DNA of 64,000 nt from Stagnihabitans lacustris (GCF_025950525.1 NZ_JAPDGS010000003.1:62001-126000), one strand, 5' to 3'. Shown: positions 25,291 through 34,606, counted from the first letter of the stretch. The notes: a model not told the origin generated them from the letters alone. Numbers and translations are program-made.

Positions 25291-25321
25291 TCCCACATCC
25301 TTTCAGGGCTGCGTCCCCTTG

Positions 25322-25350
25322 GTGTTAAGAATGTTGACTTGAAATGACAA
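25322..25350 (-). promoter_or_regulatory. Candidate promoter of hvrA
   Basis: On the minus strand TTGTCA (25345-25350) and TAACAC (25322-25327) are separated by 17 bases. The predicted start near 25315 gives a 25-base leader before the ATG at 25290. The spacing is ideal and the -35 box is five of six. Confidence 0.5.
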
Positions 25351-25390
25351 GGGCCAATTGCCAATCACCCCCGCGTCATGGTGACGCCGA

Positions 25391-25942
25391 TTACTTCGGA
25401 CTGCGTTTCGCCAATATCCTTTGCAGCGTGCGTCGATGCATCGACAGGCGCCGCGCCGTTTCCGAGACATTGCGGTCGCACATCTCATAGACGCGCTGGA
25501 TATGTTCCCAGCGCACCCGATCCGCCGACATCAGCGCATCCGGCAGTTCGGGCAATTCGTCGCCCACATCCAACAAAGCCTTGGTGATGTCATTGGCATC
25601 GGCGGGTTTGGACAGGTAATCCACGGCACCGATTTTCACCGCCGCCACCGCCGTCGCAATCGCGCCATAACCGGTCAGGACAATCACCCGGCTGTCGGGG
25701 CGGCACTCGTGCAGCGCCTGCACCACGTCCAGCCCATTGCCATCCGTCAGCCGCAAATCAACCACCGCATAGGCCGGAGGCCGCGCCTGCACCAGCGCCC
25801 GCCCCTCAGCGACCGACAACGCGACCTCGGTTTGAAAGCCGCGCTTGTCCATCGCCTTGGCCAGGCGTTTCACAAAGGCCTCGTCGTCATCGACCAGAAG
25901 CAGACTGCGATCCGGCCCGATATCTGGCAGCTCTTCGGTCAT
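25391..25942 (-). CDS. regA: Redox response regulator RegA/PrrA
   Basis: A 183-residue response regulator. The receiver domain has the acidic pocket DDD at 18-20, phospho-acceptor Asp62, Thr90 and Lys112. A proline-containing linker joins it to a Fis-type helix-turn-helix whose recognition part is NVSETARRLSMHRRTLQRIL near 158-177. These are the hallmarks of RegA/PrrA/ActR, which controls photosynthesis, CO2 and N2 fixation and respiration when RegB phosphorylates it. A strong GGGAGGGG site precedes the ATG. It lies downstream of senC on the same strand, opposite regB, the classical arrangement. Confidence 0.95.
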   Translation of the reverse strand: MTEELPDIGPDRSLLLVDDDEAFVKRLAKAMDKRGFQTEVALSVAEGRALVQARPPAYAVVDLRLTDGNGLDVVQALHECRPDSRVIVLTGYGAIATAVAAVKIGAVDYLSKPADANDITKALLDVGDELPELPDALMSADRVRWEHIQRVYEMCDRNVSETARRLSMHRRTLQRILAKRSPK

Positions 25943-25972
25943 AAGCCCCTCCCAAGGTTGAGGGGAGGCTAA

Positions 25973-26602
25973 CTAGGAGGCGGACAGATAACAAGGCGCC
26001 CATTGCGCGATCTCTTCGGCGGTGTTCTCGCGCTGAAAGACGGCCACGACATCGCCACCGGGCTTGGCCAGATAGGTCATCGTCGTGTGATTGACGGTGT
26101 AAAAGGTCGAGGGGTCGGCCTGGTATTTCGCCAGATCCGCGGGGAGGATTTCGTAATAGACCTTCCAGGCCTTTACGGCGGCGTCCACCTCTTCGGCGGT
26201 GCCGGTATAGGTCTTCAGATGCGTGAAGGCGGATTCGTAATTCGCCAGAACCTCGGGCGTGTCGCGGGTCGGATCGACCGAGATGAAGATCGGCGTCAGC
26301 GTCACGCCCTTGGCGGCCAAAAGATCGGCAACCTGGTCATTGCGCGCATTGTCGACCGGGCAGACATCCGGGCAATTGGCATAGCCGAAATAGACCAGCG
26401 TGGCGCCGGACAGGATATCCTTTTCGGTCACAGGCTTTGCTGCGGAATCGTGCAAGGTCATCGGCCCGCCGATCTTGGCCCCCATGACGGCGCCGCCCAG
26501 ACAGGCCGAGGTCTGTTGCTGGGTCACGTAAATCGCGCTCCCGGCCAAGACGAAGGACAAACCGACCCCTGCGATGATTGCGATGACAGAACCTGTGCGC
26601 AT
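25973..26602 (-). CDS. senC: SCO1/SenC/PrrC copper-binding thioredoxin-like protein
   Basis: A 209-residue protein with one N-terminal membrane anchor (about residues 7-26) and a periplasmic thioredoxin-fold domain. The copper site is complete: Cys77 and Cys81 in ANCPDVCP and His172 in TVNHTTMTYL. SCO proteins deliver copper to the CuA or CuB centre of cytochrome oxidases, and PrrC/SenC has been linked to passing the oxidase signal to RegB. The ATG at 26602 has GGAGG upstream; the reading frame continues further only as non-conserved sequence. It is 30 bases upstream of regA and divergent from regB. Confidence 0.93.
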   Translation of the reverse strand: MRTGSVIAIIAGVGLSFVLAGSAIYVTQQQTSACLGGAVMGAKIGGPMTLHDSAAKPVTEKDILSGATLVYFGYANCPDVCPVDNARNDQVADLLAAKGVTLTPIFISVDPTRDTPEVLANYESAFTHLKTYTGTAEEVDAAVKAWKVYYEILPADLAKYQADPSTFYTVNHTTMTYLAKPGGDVVAVFQRENTAEEIAQWAPCYLSAS

Positions 26603-26677
26603 GAAAGCCTCCGGGGCATTGATTGCAAGCCGCGGGGACCATAACAAGTCCCAAGGCCAGACGCGAGAGGGAGAGAC

Positions 26678-28042
26678 ATGGACCAATTGCCCGGGCCGAG
26701 TGCCCGCGATTTCTCGGAGGGGCAATGGGTCCGGCTGCGGACGCTGACCACATTGCGGTGGTTTTCCGTCGTGGGTCAGGTCGCGGTGATGACCGCCGCC
26801 CATGCCTATTTCGGCCTGATCCTGCCCATCGACCAATGCGCCTTGGCCGTGGGCGCCGCCGTCGCGCTGAACATCATCAGCGCCACGGTTTTTCCCGGCA
26901 ACCGCCGCCTGGCCGACCATGAGGCGATGCTTCTGCTGTTGTTCGACCTGATCCAGCTGATCTATCTGGTGGGCATGACCGGGGGGCTGGACAACCCGTT
27001 CATCCTTTTGGTCATCGTGCCCGTCACGATCTCGGCCTCGGCGTTAGAGCTGAAATCGACCGTCTTTCTGGGTGGCTTGGCGGTGCAGTTGGTGACAGCG
27101 GTGGCCTTCGTCTACAAGCCCTTGCGTTTTGCCAGCGGTGAAGTCGTCATCCTGCCCCGCCAGTTCGAGGTCGGCTTCTGGCTGGCGGTGGTTTCCGGCA
27201 CGGTCTTTATTGCCATCTTCTCACGTCGGATCGCGGTCGAAATGCGGGCCATGGCCGATGCGCTTTTGGCGACGCAAATGGCCCTGTCGCGCGAACAGAA
27301 GCTGACCGATCTGGGGGGCGTCGTGGCGGCTGCAGCACACGAGTTGGGGACTCCGCTGGCGACGATCAAGATGGTGGCGACAGAGCTGGTCGAAGAGCTG
27401 GAAGGCGACGCGCGCGAGGATGCGATGCTGATCCGCGCCCAGGCCGACCGCTGTCGGGACATCCTGCGCGACATGGGGCGGGCGGGCAAGGATGACCTGC
27501 ATTTGCGTCAGGCCCCCCTGATCGCGGTGGTCAACGAGGCCGCCGAGCCGCATATGGACCGCGGCAAAAAGGTCGAGGTCGTCGACGGCATCGGCCTGCA
27601 TCTGCAGCCCCGCATCTGGCGCCGGCCCGAGGTCATCCACGGGCTGCGCAACCTGATCCAGAACGCGGTGGACTTTGCGGCGGGCAAGGTCTGGGTCGAT
27701 CTGGAGCATATCCAGGGCCAGATCCGGGTACGGATCGTGGATGACGGCGACGGCTTTCCGTTTCACGTGCTGTATCGCATCGGCGACCCTTTCGTCAGCA
27801 ACCGCCGCGTGGACGAGGCGCGGCCGGGCTATGAGGGGATGGGGCTGGGCCTGTTCATCGCCAAGACCCTGCTGGAGCGGACCGGCGCGGTCCTGACCTT
27901 TGCCAATGCCTCTGATCCGTTTTCCGGTCCGGGGATCAGGCCGGAACGGTCGGGCGCCGTGGTCGAGGTGGTCTGGCCCGAATCGGCGCTGCTGGCCGAG
28001 GCCGATTTGGTTAACCAAGAGAACCGGCCGATGGAGATTTAA
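26678..28042 (+). CDS. regB: Redox sensor histidine kinase RegB/PrrB
   Basis: A 454-residue membrane kinase. Six hydrophobic segments fill residues 25-185, with the ubiquinone-binding heptapeptide GGLDNPF at 102-108. The H-box AAHELGTPLATI has phospho-acceptor His221. Cys259 in QADRCRDIL matches the redox-active Cys of RegB, which forms a disulfide in oxidising conditions. N, G1 and G2 boxes follow (NLIQNAVDFA, DDGDGF, GMGLGLF). All key residues are present, so the RegB/RegA system should work. It is transcribed away from senC-regA across a 75-base gap. Confidence 0.95.
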   Translation: MDQLPGPSARDFSEGQWVRLRTLTTLRWFSVVGQVAVMTAAHAYFGLILPIDQCALAVGAAVALNIISATVFPGNRRLADHEAMLLLLFDLIQLIYLVGMTGGLDNPFILLVIVPVTISASALELKSTVFLGGLAVQLVTAVAFVYKPLRFASGEVVILPRQFEVGFWLAVVSGTVFIAIFSRRIAVEMRAMADALLATQMALSREQKLTDLGGVVAAAAHELGTPLATIKMVATELVEELEGDAREDAMLIRAQADRCRDILRDMGRAGKDDLHLRQAPLIAVVNEAAEPHMDRGKKVEVVDGIGLHLQPRIWRRPEVIHGLRNLIQNAVDFAAGKVWVDLEHIQGQIRVRIVDDGDGFPFHVLYRIGDPFVSNRRVDEARPGYEGMGLGLFIAKTLLERTGAVLTFANASDPFSGPGIRPERSGAVVEVVWPESALLAEADLVNQENRPMEI

Positions 28043-28078
28043 ACCGCTTAAGTTCAACGAAAAAAGGGAATTATTTGC

Positions 28079-28093
28079 TTAACCCTCTGTTAA
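28079..28093. promoter_or_regulatory. CtrA-type binding site upstream of the PAS protein
   Basis: The sequence TTAA-N7-TTAA (28079-28082 and 28090-28093) exactly matches the CtrA consensus. It lies 48 bases before the start of the PAS-domain gene at 28142. Site function is inferred. Confidence 0.5.
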
Positions 28094-28141
28094 CTCTGAC
28101 TCCCTAGGTTGAGGGTCAGGATGATGTTCTAGGGGGCCTTC

Positions 28142-29716
28142 GTGACCTGGATTGTGCAGTTGGAGCTTGTGGTTTTGGCGCTGGTGACGGCGGGGGCGGC
28201 GCTTTTGGCGCTGCTCTGGATCGAAAGGCGGCATCGGCGGGCGCCTGTGTCGGTCTTTGCCGAGGATACATCGGCCACGGTCTTTCTGTTCGACGGCGAC
28301 ACGATGATCGACAGCACGCCGGGGGCGCGGGCGCTTTTGGCGGCGATCCCGGCGCAGGGCCCGACCTGGACCCGGCTGATGACCTATCTGACGCCGCATT
28401 TCTCCGAGCTGGAGGCGCGGTTGCTGCGTCTGTCGGTGGATGGGGCGCTGACGCTGACGTCGGATTCGGGCAACGCCCTGGTGTTGCAGGCGGAATTGCG
28501 CGGCGGGCTGACGCGGGTCGTGTTGACCGATCCCAGCCATCAGGTGCCCCACGGCGGGCAAGACATGATGGCGATGCGCGCGATGGAGGAGGAGATTTCC
28601 CTTCTGCGCGACACCGCCGCCCGGGCTCCGACGCTGATCTGGAAGGAACGGGCGAATGGCGATGTGATCTGGGCGAACTCGGCCTATATGCTGAAGGCCT
28701 CCGAGGTCCTGGCCTCCAATCAGGACCTGACCTGGCCCCTGCCGCGGATTTTTGGCGAGCCCGCTGCCGGCAAGGGGCGCAACACCGAAGGCCTGCGCCA
28801 CCGCCTGACGCTGCGCGATGGCGACGAGGTCTGGTATGACGTGGTCTCCAGCGGTGACGAGGTTGAAAAGCTGCATTTCGCCACGCCGATCAATGCCTTG
28901 GTCCAGGCCGAGACCTCACTTCGCGACTTTATGGTGACGCTGACCAAGACCTTTGCCCATCTGCATGTCGGCCTCGCGATCTTTGACAGCCAGCGGCAAT
29001 TGGTGCTGTTCAACCCGGCGCTGATGGACCTGACCATGCTGCCGGCCGATTTCCTGACGATGCGGCCCTCGCTGGTGTCTGTGCTGGATGGGATGCGCGA
29101 CCGCAACATGATCCCCGAACCGAAGGACTACCGCAACTGGCGCCGTCAGATCACCGAGATGGAGCGGGCTGCGACCTCGGGTCTGTATGAAGAGACCTGG
29201 TCCCTGCCCGGCGGTCAGACCTACCGCGTGATCGGCCGCCCGCATCCGAATGGCGCGCTGGCCCTGCTGATCGAGGATATCTCGTCCGAGATGATCCGCA
29301 CCCGCCGCTTCCGTGCGGACCTGGAGATCAGCCAATCCGTGATGGACCAGGTGGAAGAGGCGATTGCCGTCTTCTCTCCGGGCGGTCAGCTGTTGATGTC
29401 GAACGCCGCCTATGCTGAGCTGTGGGGCGCCGATCCGGCCGCCAACCTGGCCGAGGCGACCTTGCGCAGCGTTTCCGCCACCTGGCGCGACCGCTGTTCG
29501 CCCTCGGGTGTCTGGTCGGATCTGGAGGATTTCGCGGCCCAAAGCGGGGAACGCTCCGCCTGGAACGCAGATCTGCGGCTGTTGGATGGCCGGATGATCG
29601 AGGCGCGGTTCCTGCCGCTGGTGGGGGGGGCGACGATGACCGGCTATCGGCTGCGCGACGCCGTTTCGCCGCCGAAAGCCGTCTTTACACGCGATGCAGA
29701 GCGCAAGACGGCTTAG
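28142..29716 (+). CDS. PAS-domain sensor protein without a kinase domain, possibly DivL-like
   Basis: A 524-residue protein anchored by one N-terminal membrane helix (residues 4-26). Two or three PAS-like modules follow: about 45-140 (weak), 165-260 (LIWKERANGDVIWANSAYMLKA), and 285-400 with 410-510 (HVGLAIFDSQRQLVLFNPAL and EAIAVFSPGGQLLMSNAAYAELW). There is no H-box or ATPase domain after the last PAS, so it cannot be a kinase by itself. PAS-only DivL-type proteins are known in Rhodobacter in the CtrA pathway; a CtrA-type site upstream fits, but identity is inference. The start is GTG at 28142 with AGGGGG upstream. Confidence 0.82.
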   Translation: MTWIVQLELVVLALVTAGAALLALLWIERRHRRAPVSVFAEDTSATVFLFDGDTMIDSTPGARALLAAIPAQGPTWTRLMTYLTPHFSELEARLLRLSVDGALTLTSDSGNALVLQAELRGGLTRVVLTDPSHQVPHGGQDMMAMRAMEEEISLLRDTAARAPTLIWKERANGDVIWANSAYMLKASEVLASNQDLTWPLPRIFGEPAAGKGRNTEGLRHRLTLRDGDEVWYDVVSSGDEVEKLHFATPINALVQAETSLRDFMVTLTKTFAHLHVGLAIFDSQRQLVLFNPALMDLTMLPADFLTMRPSLVSVLDGMRDRNMIPEPKDYRNWRRQITEMERAATSGLYEETWSLPGGQTYRVIGRPHPNGALALLIEDISSEMIRTRRFRADLEISQSVMDQVEEAIAVFSPGGQLLMSNAAYAELWGADPAANLAEATLRSVSATWRDRCSPSGVWSDLEDFAAQSGERSAWNADLRLLDGRMIEARFLPLVGGATMTGYRLRDAVSPPKAVFTRDAERKTA

Positions 29717-29755
29717 GGTCTTTGCCGCCCCTGCCACTTGGTTTAGTGTCCCGCC

Positions 29756-31093
29756 ATGGACCAGACCTTCGATCTTGTGGATGAAAGCGATACTTCTGCC
29801 CTGGGCCGAGCCCTGGGGCAGGTGCTGGGGGCGGGGTCAGTGCTGTTGCTGTCCGGCCCGATCGGGTCGGGGAAAAGCCACCTGGCCCGCGCGCTGATCC
29901 GGTCGCGGCTGGGCGAGGCGACCGAGGTGCCCTCGCCGACCTTCACCCTGGTGCAGACCTATCCGGGCGATCCCGAAATCTGGCACGCCGACCTTTACCG
30001 CCTGACCCATCCCGACGAGGTGTTGGAACTGGGGCTGGAGGACGCGTTTTCCCAGGCCATCTGCCTGGTGGAATGGCCCGACCGGCTGGGCAAGGCCGTG
30101 CCCTTGGGCGCCCACCACCTGACCTTTACGGCCCAAGGAGAGGGGCGGCGGCTGACCGTCTCGCCCCCGGTTCCGGGCCTGATGCAGGCCTTCCGCGCCG
30201 AACAGACGCTCGATTTCCTGTCGGCCCAAGGCCTTTCCGATGTCCCCCTGACCCCCCTGCCCGGCGATGCCTCGGCGCGGCGATACGCGCGGGTCAAGGG
30301 GATGCTCCTGATGGACGCCCCCAAGGATCAGCCCGACCGGACTGAGGATTTCTCCCGCATCGCCAACCACTTGCGCGACCTGGGCCTTTCCGCGCCGAAG
30401 GTCAGCGCCGAAGATCACCCCCGCGGCTTCCTTCTGGTCGAGGACCTTGGCGACCCGCTTTATCCCAAGGTCATCGCGCAAAGCCCCGACCTGCAACCAA
30501 TGCTTTACGAGGCGGCCACCGATGTCCTGCGCCACCTGCAATCCCATCCGGCGCCGGACGGCCTGCCCAACCTGACCGCCGCGCAATGGGCGGAGGCGGC
30601 AGGGCTTGCGCTTGACCATTACGCCCCCGCCTCCCCCCAGACGCGCGCCGACCTCATCGGCCTTCTGACCGAGGCACTTGCGCGCGCCGACGGCCCCCGC
30701 GTGCTGATCCTGCGCGATTTCCACGCCGAAAACCTGCTGTGGCTGAAGCGTCCGGGTCTGGCCCGCGTCGGCCTTCTGGATTTCCAACTCGCCCAGATGG
30801 GCCAGCCCGGCTATGACCTCGTGTCGCTGACCCAGGACGCCCGCCGCGATGTTCCGCCCGAGCTTGAGGCCCATTTGGTCGCCCGGTTTGACCCCTCGCC
30901 CGACTTTGCCACCGCCCATGCCGTGCTGGGCGCCCAACGTGCGCTGCGCATCCTCGGCATCTTTGCCCGCCTCGCCACGCAAGGCAAACCGCGCTACCTT
31001 GACCTGATCCCCCGTGTCCGTGGATATCTGGACCGCAACTTGGCCCATCCCGCGCTGGCAGACCTGAAATCCTTTTGCGACAAGACCTTATGA
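29756..31093 (+). CDS. TsaE fused to AmgK-type sugar kinase
   Basis: A 445-residue fusion. Residues 1-150 are TsaE, the ATPase of the tRNA threonylcarbamoyladenosine (t6A) machinery: Walker A GPIGSGKS (34-41), PSPTFTLVQTY, HADLYRL (77-83) and EWPDR. Residues about 160-445 are an aminoglycoside-phosphotransferase-like kinase: GDASARRY (170-177), the catalytic RDFHAENLL (320-328) and LDFQLAQMG (341-349). That group includes AmgK, which phosphorylates N-acetylmuramate or GlcNAc at C1 in wall recycling. The next gene is murU, which uses that product, so AmgK activity is well supported. There is no stop or frameshift between the domains. Such fusions occur in alphaproteobacteria. Confidence 0.9.
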   Translation: MDQTFDLVDESDTSALGRALGQVLGAGSVLLLSGPIGSGKSHLARALIRSRLGEATEVPSPTFTLVQTYPGDPEIWHADLYRLTHPDEVLELGLEDAFSQAICLVEWPDRLGKAVPLGAHHLTFTAQGEGRRLTVSPPVPGLMQAFRAEQTLDFLSAQGLSDVPLTPLPGDASARRYARVKGMLLMDAPKDQPDRTEDFSRIANHLRDLGLSAPKVSAEDHPRGFLLVEDLGDPLYPKVIAQSPDLQPMLYEAATDVLRHLQSHPAPDGLPNLTAAQWAEAAGLALDHYAPASPQTRADLIGLLTEALARADGPRVLILRDFHAENLLWLKRPGLARVGLLDFQLAQMGQPGYDLVSLTQDARRDVPPELEAHLVARFDPSPDFATAHAVLGAQRALRILGIFARLATQGKPRYLDLIPRVRGYLDRNLAHPALADLKSFCDKTL

Positions 31094-31761
31094 CCTTTCC
31101 GCTTTTCCTTTTCGCCGCCGGTTTCGGGACCCGCATGGGCGCCTTGACGGCCGACCGCCCCAAGCCCTTGATCCAGGTTGCGGGCCAAACGCTGCTTTCC
31201 CATGCGCTGTCGCTGACCGAAATCCCGCAGGTTGGCCTGCGCTTCATCAACACCCATTACCGCGCCGACCAGATCGCCCAAGCCCTGCCCACCGGCGTCA
31301 CGCAGGTTCACGAGCCCATAATTCTGGAGACCGGCGGCGGGTTGAAAGCCGCCCTGCCCCTGATCGGTGACGGCCCGGTGATGACGCTGAACACCGATGC
31401 CATCTGGACCGGCGCCAATCCGCTGCAGGAACTGGCCGAGGCTTGGCGTGACAACATGGACGGCCTTTTGCTTCTGGCGCCGCGAGACAAGGCGATCGGC
31501 CACAAGGGAAGCGGGGATTTCCTGATGCAAAACAATCGCTTGTCCCGCGCGAACGGAGCCTTGGCGCCGATCTATCTTGGCGCCCAGATCCTGCGCGCCA
31601 GCCGCTTGCGCGAGATCCCGCAGACGGTGTTTTCGATGAACCTGCTGTGGGATCGCCTGATCGCCGAGGGCCGGCTTTACGGCATCCTGCATCAGGGCGG
31701 CTGGTGCGACGTTGGCCATCCCGGCGCGATCCCCCAGGCCGAGGCGCTGCTTCATGGCTGA
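31090..31761 (+). CDS. murU: N-acetylmuramate-1-phosphate uridylyltransferase MurU
   Basis: A 223-residue nucleotidyltransferase that makes UDP-MurNAc from MurNAc-1-phosphate, the step after AmgK in peptidoglycan recycling. The pyrophosphorylase signature AAGFGTRMG (9-17) is followed by RPKPLIQV with catalytic Lys25. Further family blocks are NTHYRADQI, ETGGGLKAALP and the metal-binding NTDAIW. The ATG at 31090 overlaps the stop of the TsaE-AmgK gene (ATGA). This recycling route bypasses de novo MurA and lowers sensitivity to fosfomycin in bacteria that have it. Confidence 0.9.
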   Translation: MTFPLFLFAAGFGTRMGALTADRPKPLIQVAGQTLLSHALSLTEIPQVGLRFINTHYRADQIAQALPTGVTQVHEPIILETGGGLKAALPLIGDGPVMTLNTDAIWTGANPLQELAEAWRDNMDGLLLLAPRDKAIGHKGSGDFLMQNNRLSRANGALAPIYLGAQILRASRLREIPQTVFSMNLLWDRLIAEGRLYGILHQGGWCDVGHPGAIPQAEALLHG

Positions 31762-34606
31762 ACTCGCCTTCCTTCCGCCCGGCGTCGATTTCGCGACCGA
31801 ACTGGTGGCCGGCCTGCGCGCCCGCCATCCTGACCTGTCGCGGGTGACGCTTTACGTGAACTCCCGCCGCATGGCGCGCCGCGTGACCGAAGAGCTGACG
31901 GCGGGGCCAGCGAGTTTCCTGCCGCGCCTGCATGTGCTGTCGGAACTTTCCGCCCATCCGGTGCTGGCCGATCAACCTCCGGCGCCGGGGCGGCTGTCGC
32001 GGCTGTTGGACCTGTCGCGGTTGGTTGAACGGCTTTTGACCGCGCAGCCCGATCTTGCCCCTCGCGCCGCGCTGTTTGACCTGTCGCAAAGCCTGGCGGC
32101 GCTGGCCGACGAGATGACGGATGAGGGCGTCGCGCCCGAGACTCTGTCGGGCCTCGACGTGTCCGGCCATTCGGCGCATTGGGCGCGGACTCAGGCGTTT
32201 TTGGCCATCATAGGGCCGCTTTTGCAGGGCAGTCGGGCGCGGATGGCAGCTGAAAGACTGGCCGGGCACCTGATGGGGCCGGTCGTGGTGGCGGGCTCGA
32301 CCGCCTCACGGGGGGCGAATTTGCTTCTGATGACGGCGGTGGCGCGGCATCCGCTGGGTGCCCTGGTCCTGCCCGGTTTCGACACCGACATGCCCACGCA
32401 AACCTGGGCCGCGATGGACGACCAACTGACCGCCGAGGACCATCCGCAATACCGTTACCGCCGGCTGACCGACCTTTTGGGCGTGACGACGGCCGATCTG
32501 ACGCCTTGGACCGCGACCCCGCCTGCCGATCCTGACCGCAACCGGCTGATTTCGCTGTCGCTGCGGCCCGCGCCCGTGACCGACCAGTGGCGAGACGAGG
32601 GCGCACAGCTTCCCGACCTGCGCGCTGCGACCTCTGGCCTGTCGCTGATCCTGTCGCCCTCGCCGCGAACCGAAGCCCTGGCCCTGGCACTCGCCATCCG
32701 TCACGCGGTCTGTTTGCGGCGAAAAGTGGCTCTGATAACGCCGGATCGCAACTTGGCGCGGCGGGTGACGGCCGAGCTGGACCGCTGGGGCATCACACCC
32801 GATGACAGCGCGGGCGTGCCGCTTGCGCTGTCGCCGCCCGGTCGGTTTCTGCGTCAGGTGGCCCGCGCCTTCGAGACGCCGGTGACGCCGGATGTGCTGG
32901 TGGCGCTGTTGAAACACCCGCTGGCGGGCAGCGGATTGAAGCGCGGGTTGCATCTTCTTTTGACCCGAGAGCTGGAATTGCACCTGCGCCGCAATGGTCC
33001 GGCCTTTCCGGATGCCGCTTTCCTGGTCGAATGGGCCAAGGCGCGGCCTCAGGAGGGCGCGGCGGACTGGGGTTTGGCGATGGGACGGGCGCTGGATTGG
33101 CTGTCGTCGCCGGCGCCTTCGGATCTGGCCGGGCACCTGTCGCGCCACCGCTCCGCAGCCGAGGCGCTGGCCTGCGAGCCCGACTCTGAGCTGTGGAAAA
33201 AGGATGCTGGCGGCGAGGCCCTGGCGCTGATGGCGGCTCTGCAAGCCGAGGACACCCAGGCCGCGACCCTGTCAAACAGTGACTACAGACGCCTTTTCGA
33301 GGCCGAAATCGCCGCTGGCACCGTGCGCAGCGCGGTTGTGGCGCATCCGCTGGTGTCGATCCATGGCCCCCGCGAGGCGCGGGAGGTGCGCGCCGATACG
33401 ATGATCCTGGCCGGGTTGAACGAGGGGATCTGGCCCGCCGCGCCCTCGCCCGACCCGTGGTTGAACCGGCAGATGCGCAAGGATGCGGGGCTTTTGCTGC
33501 CGGAACGCCAGATCGGCCTGTCGGCGCATGACTGGCAGCAGGCGGTGGCGGGCGAAGAGGTGATCCTCTCACGCGCGCTGCGCGATACCGATGCGGAAAC
33601 CGTCCCGGCGCGCTGGCTGAACCGGCTGTCGAACCTGATGGAGGGCCTGCCCGTGCGGCACGGACCCGAGTCGCTGGCGGCGATGAAGGCGCGGGGCGCG
33701 GCTTGGCTGACCCGCGCCCGGTTGCTGGAGGAACCGGAAGCGCCGATCCCGCCCGAAAAGCGCCCTGCCCCGGCGCCTCCGCTGACGTCGCGGCCGGATC
33801 GGCTGTCGCTGACGCGGATTTCGACGCTGATCCGCGACCCCTATGCGATCTATGCGCAATATGTGCTGCGGCTGCGCAAGCTGGACCCTTTGCGTCCCGA
33901 ACCCGACCCCCGTGACCGCGGAAATGCAATCCACCGCATCCTGGAAACCTTTGTGAAAGAGCGGCCGGAAGAGACCCTTCCCCAGGCAAAGGCTCGGCTT
34001 TTGGCCATATCAGAGACTGTTTTGGCCGAAGAGACCCCCTTCCCCTCGGCCCGGCTTCTGTGGCTGTCGCGGATGGAGCGGGCGGCGGATCACTTCTTGC
34101 GTCAGGACCGCAAGCATGGCGGCACGGCGCGACAGGTGGAAACCAAAGGCGAAGTCGCGGTCGAGGACACCGGCTTTACGCTTTTTGGCATCCCGGACCG
34201 GATCGACATTCTGCCGGATGGGCGGCTGCACCTGATCGACTACAAGACCGGAGCGCCGCCGACCAAGAAGCAGCAGGCGGCCTTTGATCTGCAGCTGCAT
34301 CTTGCGGCGGCCATGGCGGAACGCGGCGGCTTTGGCGATCCGGCAGAGGTCAGCTTTATTTCCTATATCGGTCTGTCGGGGGACAAGGCGATCGACACGC
34401 CGCTGACGACGGCCGAGATCGACGAAATCTGGGTGCGTTTTGTCAAGCTGATCAGAGCCTATCAAGGCGAAAAGCAGGGCTATACCGCCCGCCGCGCGGT
34501 GTTCGAGGCGCGCTTTCCGGGCGACTATGACCACCTGTCGCGCTTTGGCGAATGGGACATGACCGACAAGGCTGTAACCGTGAGGCTGACCGATGATCCC
34601 GCTTGA
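31754..34606 (+). CDS. addB: Double-strand break repair subunit AddB
   Basis: The 950-residue AddB partner of AddA processes DNA ends for RecA. The N-terminal region (FATELVAGLRARHPDL, VNSRRMARRV) is the degenerate helicase-like part of the alphaproteobacterial type, which lacks a clear Walker A motif. The C-terminal PD-(D/E)XK nuclease is visible at about 810-835: GIPDRIDILPDG, then LIDYKTG with catalytic Asp829 and Lys831. The ATG at 31754 overlaps murU by eight bases; a longer frame lies wholly inside murU. It overlaps addA by fourteen bases, so the two subunits are translationally coupled. Confidence 0.93.
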   Translation: MAELAFLPPGVDFATELVAGLRARHPDLSRVTLYVNSRRMARRVTEELTAGPASFLPRLHVLSELSAHPVLADQPPAPGRLSRLLDLSRLVERLLTAQPDLAPRAALFDLSQSLAALADEMTDEGVAPETLSGLDVSGHSAHWARTQAFLAIIGPLLQGSRARMAAERLAGHLMGPVVVAGSTASRGANLLLMTAVARHPLGALVLPGFDTDMPTQTWAAMDDQLTAEDHPQYRYRRLTDLLGVTTADLTPWTATPPADPDRNRLISLSLRPAPVTDQWRDEGAQLPDLRAATSGLSLILSPSPRTEALALALAIRHAVCLRRKVALITPDRNLARRVTAELDRWGITPDDSAGVPLALSPPGRFLRQVARAFETPVTPDVLVALLKHPLAGSGLKRGLHLLLTRELELHLRRNGPAFPDAAFLVEWAKARPQEGAADWGLAMGRALDWLSSPAPSDLAGHLSRHRSAAEALACEPDSELWKKDAGGEALALMAALQAEDTQAATLSNSDYRRLFEAEIAAGTVRSAVVAHPLVSIHGPREAREVRADTMILAGLNEGIWPAAPSPDPWLNRQMRKDAGLLLPERQIGLSAHDWQQAVAGEEVILSRALRDTDAETVPARWLNRLSNLMEGLPVRHGPESLAAMKARGAAWLTRARLLEEPEAPIPPEKRPAPAPPLTSRPDRLSLTRISTLIRDPYAIYAQYVLRLRKLDPLRPEPDPRDRGNAIHRILETFVKERPEETLPQAKARLLAISETVLAEETPFPSARLLWLSRMERAADHFLRQDRKHGGTARQVETKGEVAVEDTGFTLFGIPDRIDILPDGRLHLIDYKTGAPPTKKQQAAFDLQLHLAAAMAERGGFGDPAEVSFISYIGLSGDKAIDTPLTTAEIDEIWVRFVKLIRAYQGEKQGYTARRAVFEARFPGDYDHLSRFGEWDMTDKAVTVRLTDDPA

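Noticed and set aside
27765..27776. Partial parS-like TTTCACGTG inside regB
   Set aside because: Only one half of the palindrome is present, so ParB should not bind it as a full site.
28097..28120. Imperfect inverted repeat CTGAC...GTCAG before the PAS gene
   Set aside because: Arms are unequal and there is no T-run; too weak to call a terminator or operator.
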